IMG/VR virus record: IMGVR_UViG_3300020725_000001 | Location: 1-53,011 of that record | DNA length: 53,011 bases | Direction: 5' to 3' (one strand) | Source of the DNA: a virus | Shown here: one piece after another, positions 40,220 through 48,443 of the stretch | Numbering within the stretch: the first letter of the stretch is position 1 | Layout of the letters: every line of letters starts with the position of its first letter | Notes under the pieces: model-generated | Database searches by the model: none | What the model was told of the DNA's origin: nothing | What the model saw: the letters and a program-made list of their open reading frames with translations, nothing else | Position numbers and translations under genes: made by a program

Positions 40220-41929
40220 ATGAGTGTATTTTTTAATGGAAGATTATGGGTTTCGCCCGTAACTGCATCGGTTGTTGATGACTCTGCAATGAATAACACC
40301 AATGTTGGCGTAAGCAATGTCTTAGCTATCATTGGTAAATCTGAAGGTGGACAGCCTTTTACAGCGCTAAGCTTTGGTTCTGCAACAGAAGCAAGAGCAA
40401 CATTGATTTCAGGAGAGTCACTAAAAGCTATTGAGAATGCTTTTGATCCTTCTGCACAAACAACTGGACCATCAACCATCATTTTTGTACGCGTTAATCC
40501 TGCATTGCAATCCAGTTTAAATTTGTTAGATGCAAATGGTAATGTGGCAATTAATCTTGTGTCGCAAGACTGGGGTCTGCATACTAATGGCATAAAAGTT
40601 AAGATTGAATCTGCATCTTTGGTCGGCAGCAAGGTAACTAGCCAATTTGGCAATAATTATTATTCTGCTGACAATATCCATAAGAATGCTTTAAGTGTTC
40701 ATTATACTGGAGCTGCTGCTACAGCGACTATTGCTATTAATGCAGATACAGTTACTTTGGTTTATGACTCAACAACAACAGCCATTGACTTAAATACCTA
40801 TAAAACAGTTGGAAGTCTAGTTGATAGAATCAATGCAGAGGCTGGTTTTTCTGCTGCTGTATTGGATGGTAATATTGAGACGCCTGCTTTAAATGGACTT
40901 GATTTTGTAGCTGCTCAAGATGTTAAATCTACTTCATTCACTGTGACTGGAAACTTGCAAGCTATAGTTGATTGGATGAATAGCATGGGCGAAGGTTATG
41001 TAACTGCAACTCGTGCAATTAATGCTGGCTTAGTTCCTGTCAATATTCCATTCAGTTATTTAACTGGCGGCACTGATGGCATGGTAACCATGAATGAATG
41101 GCAACAAGCTTATGATGCTCTTCAATCTGTAGATGCTCAATGGGTAGTGCCTATCTCTTCAAATCCTGCACTTCATGCTATGAATGATACGCATTGTTCT
41201 TATATGTCAAACATTGCACGCATGGAAAGACGCGGCATTGTTGGTGGTGATATAGGTACAACAGATCTGCAAGCCATTGCTGCCGCAAAAATGCTGAACA
41301 GCGATAGAACTTCTTATACGCATCTAGGTTTTTATGATTATGATGTGAATGGTAATCTAACACTATACCCTCCTTATATTATGGCTGGATTGTTAGCCGG
41401 CATGTTCTCAGGTGTTAACCCTGGCACTGCTTTGACAAACAAAGAAGTAAAAATAAGAGGCATCGAGCGTAGTCTGCGCAATCCTACTGATACTGATATT
41501 TTAATTAATGGCGGTGTATTGTGTGTTGAAAACACCAAGAAAGGCTATAAGGTTGTTAAATCGATCACTACTTGGCTGATTAACAACAATTATAACCGTG
41601 TTGAGGTTTCAGTCGGTGTGGCTTGCGACTTTACATCGAGAGCAGTAAGAGATGCGGTTGATGATTTGCGCGGTGCTAAAGGTTCGCCATCATTATTGGC
41701 TGATGCTGTATCGAGAGCTGAAACAGCTCTTAGACAGCTATCTGTTCCTGAGCCTATGGGTCCTGGCGTTCTTGTTGGTGACAAATTAAACCCTCCATAC
41801 AAAAATATTACAGCGACTTTATCGGGCGATGTGTTACGTATCGAGTATCAAGCAAGCCCAGTTATTCCAGCTAACTACATCTTGTTAGTGATGCACGCCG
41901 TACCTTACTCTGGATCTGCTAGTTTGTAA
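40220..41929 (+). CDS. Tail sheath protein
   Basis: The 569-residue protein has the sheath layout: N-terminal SNVLAIIGKSEGGQPFTAL, a variable beta domain, the hallmark VPVNIPFSYLTGGTDG before a Rossmann-like section (WQQAYDALQSVDAQWVVPIS), and a conserved C-terminal domain (LINGGVLCVENTKKGYKVVK). The sheath contracts on infection and defines a myovirus. It is closed by a strong terminator at 41944-41970. Confidence 0.9.
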   Translation: MSVFFNGRLWVSPVTASVVDDSAMNNTNVGVSNVLAIIGKSEGGQPFTALSFGSATEARATLISGESLKAIENAFDPSAQTTGPSTIIFVRVNPALQSSLNLLDANGNVAINLVSQDWGLHTNGIKVKIESASLVGSKVTSQFGNNYYSADNIHKNALSVHYTGAAATATIAINADTVTLVYDSTTTAIDLNTYKTVGSLVDRINAEAGFSAAVLDGNIETPALNGLDFVAAQDVKSTSFTVTGNLQAIVDWMNSMGEGYVTATRAINAGLVPVNIPFSYLTGGTDGMVTMNEWQQAYDALQSVDAQWVVPISSNPALHAMNDTHCSYMSNIARMERRGIVGGDIGTTDLQAIAAAKMLNSDRTSYTHLGFYDYDVNGNLTLYPPYIMAGLLAGMFSGVNPGTALTNKEVKIRGIERSLRNPTDTDILINGGVLCVENTKKGYKVVKSITTWLINNNYNRVEVSVGVACDFTSRAVRDAVDDLRGAKGSPSLLADAVSRAETALRQLSVPEPMGPGVLVGDKLNPPYKNITATLSGDVLRIEYQASPVIPANYILLVMHAVPYSGSASL

Positions 41930-41943
41930 TTGATTGGCATCTA

Positions 41944-41970
41944 AAAAAGCCCTCCTAGTGAGGGCTTTTT
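41944..41970 (+). terminator. Rho-independent terminator after the sheath gene
   Basis: AAAAAGCCCTC and GAGGGCTTTTT form a perfect 11-bp stem around CTAGT. It ends the sheath unit before late element 10. Confidence 0.9.
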
Positions 41971-42004
41971 ATTATTATTTTAATGCTTTAATTTTAGTTT
42001 AAGA

Positions 42005-42023
42005 AGTCGTGACAGCAACATAA
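42005..42023 (+). promoter_or_regulatory. Late element 10 before the second polyvalent protein
   Basis: AGTCGTGACA plus GCAACATAA differs from consensus only at position 1. A long hairpin CATAA-AGAAT/ATTCT-TTATG (42019-42044) overlaps its end. It lies 29 nt before ATG 42053. Confidence 0.6.
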
Positions 42024-42052
42024 TCAGAATTTATTCTTTTTATGGTGCGACC

Positions 42053-44209
42053 ATGACTATCATCCTTTTGAGCAAAGCATTTGTTAAAGAACATCAACGT
42101 CACAAAAAAGATGGTTCCGTTTATACAGTTTTGGCGCATTACAATAAGCGTGTTAAGAAAAATACCGAACATGCACCAGAACACGGTCATGATCTTAGCC
42201 ACTTAAATGATGATGACAAGGCACGTTTTAATCAAATGCACGCTGAGCAACATTTAGCTAAGCATTATGATGAGCACGCGATTAAGCAGCAGTTACAAGA
42301 CAGTAGGGCTGAGCACGACAAGCTTATTCGAGATGCTGATGTACAAGACAAGTTGGGAGATCATAAGGCTGCAACTAGGCTACGCAACAAGGCGATTAAA
42401 GTTAATCAGCACATGATGCGCTTTCAGCGGCAATTATCCAAACTAGAAGAGACAATACAAGGTATTGGTAAAATGAAGGAGAAGTTAGTCGCAGGAAGCG
42501 GTGAATTAGTTCATGATGCGGCGGCTCATGCACATTATGTGAGTAAGCTAGGAGCTAAGTTTAAAGGCCGCATTATGTTCATTAAAAAGGTCACAAAACC
42601 TAAGCAGCCTTTTATACCGACTCATACGCTATCAGATGGCGTGCCTGCCAGGCATGTTGAAGGCAATATTTATATCGATAAAGACGGCGATGAGGTGCAA
42701 GATTATTATGCTGAGCCGGTTGATAAAATAGATGATTCAAAGGGTAGCGATAAGGTAGACCCTCATAGTTTTATCACTGCGCCTGATGGCTCAAAAGACT
42801 TTGGTGAAATTACATCAGAGCAAGCTGAAAAAATAGGAAATAAATCAGGGAAAATAAGGCTACAGCAAGGATTTCATAATGATGATGACGGTAGTGGATA
42901 TGGAAAGATTCATATTGACAGGGAATTGAGGAAAGATCAGCTTAAAGACAATGGTTATCAGTCGACAGAAGAATTAGTCGATGACGTTGCTAAAAACCAT
43001 AATGCTATCTATCAAGGCAAGGGAGGTTCATATATTTTAGCTAAGCTAAATGGTAAGGCTAAAATAGCTTATGTACTGGTTAAGGAAGGTAACGATGGTA
43101 TTTTTTACAGTATTGGAAGCGGTTTAGTTACAAGAGATGGTTATCTTAAAAACAAGCCGTTGCTTTGGGAAAGGGCGCAGACCAATCAACTCAAAGAGTC
43201 CCCTAGCGCGGTCACAGGCAAAAGCAACGGCCCGAATAAAACTATACCCCAATTACCAAAAAATGCAACAGAAAAAGACAGTCCCAAAGAAGGCGAGCGC
43301 AACGCCGAGGGCTTGGTGTTCCATGATGGGCGCTGGCATAGGGAAGGCGATAATGCGGATAAGAGCGCAAGATTCCATGCAGACATTAAAGCTCTGAAAG
43401 AAACAAATTTTAAATACAAAGCAGGTGATAAGGTAATTGACAAAGAATCTGGTAAAAAATATATGGTGTTAAGCTCATATATTCAAGATGGACAGGTTAG
43501 ATATACTGTTTATCCTCCAGGCAAAAAATCATCTGTTGGCCACCATATTTGGATTAAAGAGTCTGACTTGGTTAATAGTGGGAATGATGAAGCCAAAAAA
43601 CCAGCCAAGGTTGTTTCTATCAAAGAGGTTGCTCGTAAGCCTGAAGCTGAAAAATTAGCGGATGAAGACAATCCCAATAGCCCTAACTATCGATTCCGTG
43701 ATACTGGCTATATAGGCGGCAGTCGTAAAGAAGATGCGGCGTTAATGATTAGGTCTGCGGCTAAAGGCGGGGTTTTAGTCAGATCAACAGCCATTGACTG
43801 GGACGAGATAGAAAAAAATCCACGGGAAGCGCATCAGTTAATCACTAAATCAAATTTGTTCGGCAAAGTAGATTGGGATAGTTTAAAAGTAGAGGGTATG
43901 GAGCCTAGCGCCGGATTTTTAGTTGATAGAGTCTATGCTAGCGTCGCTAAAGAACCGGAAGATAATGCGCCTATGCGTAAGGATTATGCAGTGGGTATAG
44001 AAACTCTGCGTGATCGCATGGAGGCATGCAAAACACCTGATGAAGTCGTTAAGGTGCTTGCTGAGATTAGGGGCGAATATGAAGGCACTATGCTTTCTGC
44101 TACTGAGTCAGAGGAATATCAAAAGGCCAATGATGAAGTAAACAGGCTTCGTGGCATATTAAGAGCGGCTAATGATGAAAAAGATGTTTTTTTTTCAGAG
44201 ATGGTATAG
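42053..44209 (+). CDS. Polyvalent protein, N-terminal part, with BECR-like region
   Basis: The 718-residue protein starts with a linker of the polyvalent type (AFVKEHQRHKKDGSVYTVL), then a charged helical region. Residues about 250-380 (GEITSEQAEKIGNKSGKIRL, SGYGKIHIDRE, GYLKNKPLLWE) recall barnase/EndoU-like BECR nucleases. A small SH3-like part (FKYKAGDKVIDKESGKKYMV) and a helical tail ending EKDVFFSEMV follow. The tail is cut by a frame change at T9 (44187-44195); the next gene continues naturally from DEKDVFF to QRWYSAQINAN. It may therefore be the first part of a 1,260-residue protein. Confidence 0.7.
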   Translation: MTIILLSKAFVKEHQRHKKDGSVYTVLAHYNKRVKKNTEHAPEHGHDLSHLNDDDKARFNQMHAEQHLAKHYDEHAIKQQLQDSRAEHDKLIRDADVQDKLGDHKAATRLRNKAIKVNQHMMRFQRQLSKLEETIQGIGKMKEKLVAGSGELVHDAAAHAHYVSKLGAKFKGRIMFIKKVTKPKQPFIPTHTLSDGVPARHVEGNIYIDKDGDEVQDYYAEPVDKIDDSKGSDKVDPHSFITAPDGSKDFGEITSEQAEKIGNKSGKIRLQQGFHNDDDGSGYGKIHIDRELRKDQLKDNGYQSTEELVDDVAKNHNAIYQGKGGSYILAKLNGKAKIAYVLVKEGNDGIFYSIGSGLVTRDGYLKNKPLLWERAQTNQLKESPSAVTGKSNGPNKTIPQLPKNATEKDSPKEGERNAEGLVFHDGRWHREGDNADKSARFHADIKALKETNFKYKAGDKVIDKESGKKYMVLSSYIQDGQVRYTVYPPGKKSSVGHHIWIKESDLVNSGNDEAKKPAKVVSIKEVARKPEAEKLADEDNPNSPNYRFRDTGYIGGSRKEDAALMIRSAAKGGVLVRSTAIDWDEIEKNPREAHQLITKSNLFGKVDWDSLKVEGMEPSAGFLVDRVYASVAKEPEDNAPMRKDYAVGIETLRDRMEACKTPDEVVKVLAEIRGEYEGTMLSATESEEYQKANDEVNRLRGILRAANDEKDVFFSEMV

Positions 44210-45836
44210 CGCTCAGATTAATGCCAACAAGGTTGGCTATGAGCAAGAAGCTAGAAAAAGACGCAAGTGGAAGCCTAGTCCTGAGCTAGATGCGCGCTAT
44301 GCTGAATTAAGAGGTATTGAATCTCAATATAAAAAAGATTATATGGATTATTTAAGCGCACACCCAGAGCTTAAGTCAGTTCCAAGGAACAAGATTGATG
44401 GCATCTATATGAATTTTGACAATGAACTTGAGCATAATTTGCGACAAGCAAGAGGCAGGGCTAATACTATTCTTAACTCAGCTAAAGCTAAAAACCTCTA
44501 TGAAAATCCAGTAACAAGAGCGTGGATTTCTCTTGGGCCTAAGTTTCATGCGGTTCTTAATTATCGTCAATACAAAGGTTCTGGCGCTTTTGGTGGTCAT
44601 GTGACTAGCGCAAAGACTGGAAAAATAAATGATTGGTCATGGGCAGAATCAAGCGGCGCTACAAAAGCCCCTAGATCTACTGAAGCACAGGTTAAATTCC
44701 AGCTTAAAGTGGCTGATAGCTATGATCGAATCGGTGGGGCGGATATTAGTAGTGACTCAACAAGCTCGCTTAAAGACATGTTTAATTTACGTGATGTGCA
44801 GTCGGGTAATTGGGTATTAAAAGACATTAATTCAGCTAAATTTCATGTGCAAAGATCGGCAGAGGCTTTTAGTGATTTAGCTGATATCCTTGGCTCAGAC
44901 AAAGAAAAAGTGTCCATGAATGGCAGGCTTGCTATGGCATTTGGTGCGCGTGGCAAAGGTAATGCTGGCTTTGGTGGTGCAGCAGCTGCTCATTACGAGC
45001 CTGTGCAGAGAATTATCAATCTAACCAAGATGGGCGGAGGCGGATCTCTAGCGCATGAGTGGTTTCATGCTATGGATAATATGACCAGTGCCGCTGTCAA
45101 TGGAGTTGATGGCAGTGCTAAAGACTTTGTATCTGAAAACTTAGACTTGTTGCCGCAGGGTGAGTTGCGCAATGCTTGGGGCAATCTTATGCAGGCCATA
45201 AGCCATGGCGATCATTATGCCACCAAGAAAATTGCCTATACAGATAAAGACTATAGGCTAGCAATACATAATATTGATCGTCCATCACCAGGTAAATTAG
45301 CCGCAATGATTAAGGATGCGCCAGATGTCCATGCCGCTGTTAGGGCTGTTGAGAGTTATTTAGGTGACTCAACTAGCAAAAGAAGCATCAAGAACATGAA
45401 TGATTGGATAAAAGTTGCCGCTGCGTATCATGATAAGAATGCGGCCGGTGGAAGTGCTTTTGTAAAAGCCGGTGCGCCTATGTCTTCATTTGCTGCTGAA
45501 GCTAGGTCTTTAGATGGTGGCGTTGCTGGTAAGTTTTGGTCGCAGTCGGCAGAAATGGCGGCTAGAGCTTTTCAAGCCTATGTTGAAGATAAGCTTCAAT
45601 CTATGGATAGAAAGAATGACTATCTATCAGCATTTGCCGATAACAAATATTATAAAGATCCTATATTTGGCGATACCTATCCCTTCCCGGAGGGTGAAGA
45701 GCGTAAGGCTATTAATGCATCATTTGATGGCCTTATGGCGGCTATGAAAAAAGAAAATGTCTTGGCAAAGGCGGCAAATGCTTTTTCTAAACCCATGATC
45801 TTACTCAATGTCAGAGTTAGGCGGGCAGTTGCGTAA
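44172..45836 (+). CDS. LPD1-like zincin metallopeptidase, C-terminal part of the polyvalent protein
   Basis: This 554-residue frame overlaps the previous one by 38 bp. It has the layout of LPD1-containing proteins: FNLRDVQSGNWVLKDINSA, AMAFGARGKGNAGFGGAAAA, HYEPVQRIINLTKMGGGGSL and the zinc-binding AHEWFHAMDN (HExxH). SQSAEMAARAFQAYVEDKL supplies a downstream Glu helix. The predicted activity is a zinc-dependent protease delivered or expressed with other polyvalent domains. Separate initiation (ATG 44172, 44175 or 44184) or fusion through slippage on T9 are both possible. Confidence 0.8.
   Translation: MMKKMFFFQRWYSAQINANKVGYEQEARKRRKWKPSPELDARYAELRGIESQYKKDYMDYLSAHPELKSVPRNKIDGIYMNFDNELEHNLRQARGRANTILNSAKAKNLYENPVTRAWISLGPKFHAVLNYRQYKGSGAFGGHVTSAKTGKINDWSWAESSGATKAPRSTEAQVKFQLKVADSYDRIGGADISSDSTSSLKDMFNLRDVQSGNWVLKDINSAKFHVQRSAEAFSDLADILGSDKEKVSMNGRLAMAFGARGKGNAGFGGAAAAHYEPVQRIINLTKMGGGGSLAHEWFHAMDNMTSAAVNGVDGSAKDFVSENLDLLPQGELRNAWGNLMQAISHGDHYATKKIAYTDKDYRLAIHNIDRPSPGKLAAMIKDAPDVHAAVRAVESYLGDSTSKRSIKNMNDWIKVAAAYHDKNAAGGSAFVKAGAPMSSFAAEARSLDGGVAGKFWSQSAEMAARAFQAYVEDKLQSMDRKNDYLSAFADNKYYKDPIFGDTYPFPEGEERKAINASFDGLMAAMKKENVLAKAANAFSKPMILLNVRVRRAVA
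44187..44195 (+). other. T9 slippage tract joining two frames
   Basis: Nine T lie where the upstream frame (GAT GTT TTT TTT TCA) and the downstream frame (TTT TTT TTT CAG) overlap. Loss of one T, by transcriptional slippage or as a sequencing error, would fuse the two frames into one continuous protein. Confidence 0.55.
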
Positions 45837-45839
45837 TTT

Positions 45840-46301
45840 TTAATCATCAGGCAGCCAGTCGGTAGAAAGTACATCATCGATAGACCACGGGCAGTTTTGC
45901 GGAAAGTTGTCTAGGTTGGTTTCTTTTTCTGCAAGCAATCTTCCGTCTAGGTAAGCATCATCAAAGCGATCTTCTTCAATGAAGAAAGCCTTAAGGCTGG
46001 GCGTTCTTTTAAGTCTGAGCTGTATGCGCTTTCGTTGTTCTTTTATGGTCAGTGTCCAACTGCTTGATCTGCGTTCAGGTTGATACTGGTATTTCAACAA
46101 ATGGCCGATGAGTACGGCCATTCTGTTCTCAAGTTCTCTTGCTTCACTTTTTCCCACGTCGTTTATTTCATCCGCTATATGTTCTAGGTCGAGCAGGTCA
46201 AAACGCCCTGCGCGGATAAGGTCAGCTTGCTCTCTAGCCCAAGCAACAATGTCTTGCTGATAGGTAGCTAAGGATTGTTTGTCAAAAGCTATGGTAGACA
46301 T
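45840..46301 (-). CDS. DUF29-family protein
   Basis: This 153-residue protein has the DUF29 pattern: YQQDIVAWAREQADLIRAGR, FDLLDLEHIADEINDVGKSE, NRMAVLIGHLLKYQYQPERR, SSWTLTIKEQRKRI and a C-terminal CPWSIDDVLSTDWLPDD. DUF29 proteins are common in cyanobacteria and some gammaproteobacteria; their function is unknown. It is oriented against the tail genes, ends 4 bp from the LPD1-like gene and is followed on its other side by late element 11. The start is ATG 46301. Confidence 0.85.
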   Translation of the reverse strand: MSTIAFDKQSLATYQQDIVAWAREQADLIRAGRFDLLDLEHIADEINDVGKSEARELENRMAVLIGHLLKYQYQPERRSSSWTLTIKEQRKRIQLRLKRTPSLKAFFIEEDRFDDAYLDGRLLAEKETNLDNFPQNCPWSIDDVLSTDWLPDD

Positions 46302-46402
46302 GATTATGCTTACTCCAATTAATTCATATTTAATGTATTGATTGTACCCCAAAAGAAACAAATTACAGGCAGTGTTTAATTAATTAATTTAACACTCAAA
46401 AT

Positions 46403-46421
46403 GGTCGTGACAGCACCCTTT
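46403..46421 (+). promoter_or_regulatory. Late element 11 before the tail tube
   Basis: GGTCGTGACA plus GCACCCTTT is a full match. A perfect AGACGTT/AACGTCT hairpin (46422-46428 and 46436-46442) follows directly. The ATG lies 37 nt beyond and has its own GTGGAG ribosome site. Confidence 0.65.
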
Positions 46422-46458
46422 AGACGTTCCTTTTTAACGTCTTTAGTGGAGTTGTACG

Positions 46459-46884
46459 ATGTCCTCAATAAATCTCAAAGCCAGAACTGGCAATAGAGTT
46501 ATCGTCAAATTTGATGGTATGCAAATTGGTTTAATTCAATCAGTAAGACAGTCTGATGAGTATGGTTTGGAGCCAGCCAGCGGTATAGGGGATATTCATG
46601 TCGTCGAATATGTCCCATCGATGGCTAGGCACAGTATTTCTGTATCTTCAATGGTTTTATTTGTAGGAGCTATGCGAGAGGCTGGTATTACAGCTCTTAA
46701 TGGTGACGATGTATTGCAAGGCAAGGTCTTTGATATTGTTGTTCAGTCTAAAGACGATGGCTCTGAGCTTCGTAAGTATGTGGGCTGTTCTTTTGCATCA
46801 GGTGATATTGATATTCAAAAGCATGGCATTATCGTTTCTAACGCTCAATTCAATGCGTTAGACGTTACTGGCTCAGGTCTATAG
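46459..46884 (+). CDS. Tail tube protein
   Basis: The 141-residue beta-rich protein (GNRVIVKFDGMQIGLIQSVR, YVPSMARHSISVSSMVLFVG, GKVFDIVVQSKDDGSELRKY) has the size and pattern of inner tube proteins of contractile tails. It is the first gene of the last unit, ahead of the lysis and tape-measure genes. It is separated from the sheath by about 4.5 kb of polyvalent and DUF29 genes, which is unusual because sheath and tube are normally adjacent. Confidence 0.65.
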   Translation: MSSINLKARTGNRVIVKFDGMQIGLIQSVRQSDEYGLEPASGIGDIHVVEYVPSMARHSISVSSMVLFVGAMREAGITALNGDDVLQGKVFDIVVQSKDDGSELRKYVGCSFASGDIDIQKHGIIVSNAQFNALDVTGSGL

Positions 46885-46886
46885 TT

Positions 46887-47192
46887 ATGATGCCTAATTT
46901 CCGCAGAGGCTTTATTGCTGATTCAAGGTTATGGGTGTTATTAATTCCTGCGCTCGGCATATTGGCTGCAGATATTCCTGTCATGCTGACCTTGCTCTAT
47001 TCGCTATCAGCAATGATGGTTGTATTGGCGATGACACACTTCATGCGTCGTATTTTAATGCACTACATTGATCTTGAAGAAATGGCTGACATTGCTGCTG
47101 ATACGCCTTTAGGGGCTGGATTAGTCTTTTGTGGCGTTTGCTTAATTATTTCTGCCATTGTATTAGCTACGGCAATCTGGATAGCAAAATGA
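46887..47192 (+). CDS. Putative holin
   Basis: This 101-residue protein has three hydrophobic segments (LWVLLIPALGILAADIPVML, LLYSLSAMMVVLAMTHFM, GLVFCGVCLIISAIVLATAI) and a short charged N-terminus. It lies directly upstream of the lytic transglycosylase with an ATGA overlap. Holins form the inner-membrane lesion that times lysis. ATG 46890 is an alternative start. Confidence 0.7.
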   Translation: MMPNFRRGFIADSRLWVLLIPALGILAADIPVMLTLLYSLSAMMVVLAMTHFMRRILMHYIDLEEMADIAADTPLGAGLVFCGVCLIISAIVLATAIWIAK

Positions 47193-47797
47193 TTCCGGCT
47201 CTTGCAAAGCTATACATTCCTGTTCTTGCATCAGTATTGACGACCATGTGGCCGTCTATGCCCGATAAGCCTTTGTTTGCTGCGCAAGTTGAACAGGAAA
47301 CTTGTGTATCTTTGACTGGCAAGGGCTGCTGGAATCCAAAGACAGAGTTAAAAACAAGTAGAGAGTATGGGTTTGGGCTTTCTCAGTTAACCATAACCAA
47401 ACAGTTTAATAATTTTACTGCCGCTAAGGGTTGGGATAAATCATTAGCAAATTGGCAATGGTCTGATCGTTATGATCCAGAGATGCAGTTAAGATCCTTG
47501 GTTGCTTATGACCGCAACTTGTTTGAGCAAATTAAGTTTGGTGCAACTGATGTGGATAGGCTGGCATTTATGTTTTCTGCCTATAACGGCGGTCTTGGTG
47601 GTGTGCTTAAAGATCGTCACATGTGCAGAACTATTAGTGGCTGTGATCCTGACAAGTGGTTTGGGAATGTTGAGAAATATTCTTTTAGATCACGAACAGC
47701 TGTAAAAGGTTATGGGCAGTCATTTTTTGATGTTAATCGTGGTTATGTAAAAAACATCATGATCGAAAGGGTTGAGAAGTACAGGGGTTTGCTGTGA
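47189..47797 (+). CDS. Endolysin, lytic transglycosylase type
   Basis: The 202-residue protein (start ATG 47189 within the holin stop) has the SLT-like pattern: FAAQVEQETCV with the catalytic Glu candidate, TSREYGFGLSQLTITK and FMFSAYNGGLGGV (AYNGG motif). It would cut the glycan strand of peptidoglycan. No signal peptide is obvious beyond a mildly hydrophobic N-terminus (LAKLYIPVLASVL), which might act as a signal-arrest segment. Confidence 0.8.
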   Translation: MIPALAKLYIPVLASVLTTMWPSMPDKPLFAAQVEQETCVSLTGKGCWNPKTELKTSREYGFGLSQLTITKQFNNFTAAKGWDKSLANWQWSDRYDPEMQLRSLVAYDRNLFEQIKFGATDVDRLAFMFSAYNGGLGGVLKDRHMCRTISGCDPDKWFGNVEKYSFRSRTAVKGYGQSFFDVNRGYVKNIMIERVEKYRGLL

Positions 47798-48441
47798 TCT
47801 CATGGGTGTTTGGGAAATTGATAGGCTTCTCTGCTGGGTTTACAAGCCCGTTTGCATTAAAAGTCATATTTTTGGGTGTGTTTATAGTCGGTATTTTTAT
47901 TGGAGGCTGGGTCGTTAAGGGTGATTTTGATAATGCAACAATCATTAATCTTAAGGCTGAGCAAGAAAAACAATTGTCTGACATAAGAGCGCAAGAAGAG
48001 GCCGACCGAAAGGCGGTTAATGACGCTGTTGCTGCAAAAATAGCGGCTTCAGAAGCAGCTGGCAGAGTGCAAGTATCGATCCTAACTGAGCAATTGCAAA
48101 AGAAACGCAAGGCTGCTCAAAACATTCAAATGGAGATTTCCCATGAAGAAAAAATTAATCCTAATCCTGTGCTCCCTAATAATGAGCTTACTAATGACTG
48201 GGTGCGCATCTACAACGAAGCCTTGCGAGGCGACGGTATTAGCTATGAACCCACCTCAAGAATTAATGATGAAAGCGGACGAACCAACATATCTGTCAGC
48301 TCCGGCCTTTCTCAGTGGGACGCCCTCCGCGTCCACACTATTAATGCCGAAAGTTTTTCCGCGTGCAGGGCGCAATTAAACGCCTTAATCGATTTCATTA
48401 ATTTACAGGCCAAGACTAGCTCAGTGGTCAATGAGAAATAA
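47794..48441 (+). CDS. Rz-like inner-membrane spanin
   Basis: This 215-residue protein starts with GTG overlapping the endolysin stop, behind AGGGG. It has an N-terminal membrane segment (VIFLGVFIVGIFIGGWVV), a long charged coiled coil (LKAEQEKQLSDIRAQEEADR, AAGRVQVSILTEQLQKKR) and a soluble periplasmic end. Rz spans the periplasm with Rz1 and fuses the two membranes at lysis. The o-spanin is encoded inside it in the +1 frame. Spanins indicate a Gram-negative host. Confidence 0.8.
   Translation: MISWVFGKLIGFSAGFTSPFALKVIFLGVFIVGIFIGGWVVKGDFDNATIINLKAEQEKQLSDIRAQEEADRKAVNDAVAAKIAASEAAGRVQVSILTEQLQKKRKAAQNIQMEISHEEKINPNPVLPNNELTNDWVRIYNEALRGDGISYEPTSRINDESGRTNISVSSGLSQWDALRVHTINAESFSACRAQLNALIDFINLQAKTSSVVNEK
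48143..48379 (+). CDS. Rz1-like outer-membrane lipoprotein (o-spanin), embedded in Rz
   Basis: A 78-residue frame lies wholly inside the Rz gene in the +1 frame. It has a lipoprotein signal MKKKLILILCSLIMSLLMTG before Cys21, then a short polar, Pro-containing mature part. The fully nested Rz/Rz1 arrangement is known from lambda-like phages. The mature part is partly Pro-rich, as usual. Confidence 0.8.
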   Translation: MKKKLILILCSLIMSLLMTGCASTTKPCEATVLAMNPPQELMMKADEPTYLSAPAFLSGTPSASTLLMPKVFPRAGRN

Positions 48442-48443
48442 TT

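Noticed and set aside
8729-46421. Late elements read as ordinary sigma70 promoters with GTGACA as -35
   Set aside because: A -10-like hexamer 17 nt downstream is fair at some sites (8756, 42032) but absent at others, and at three sites that position lies beyond the start codon.
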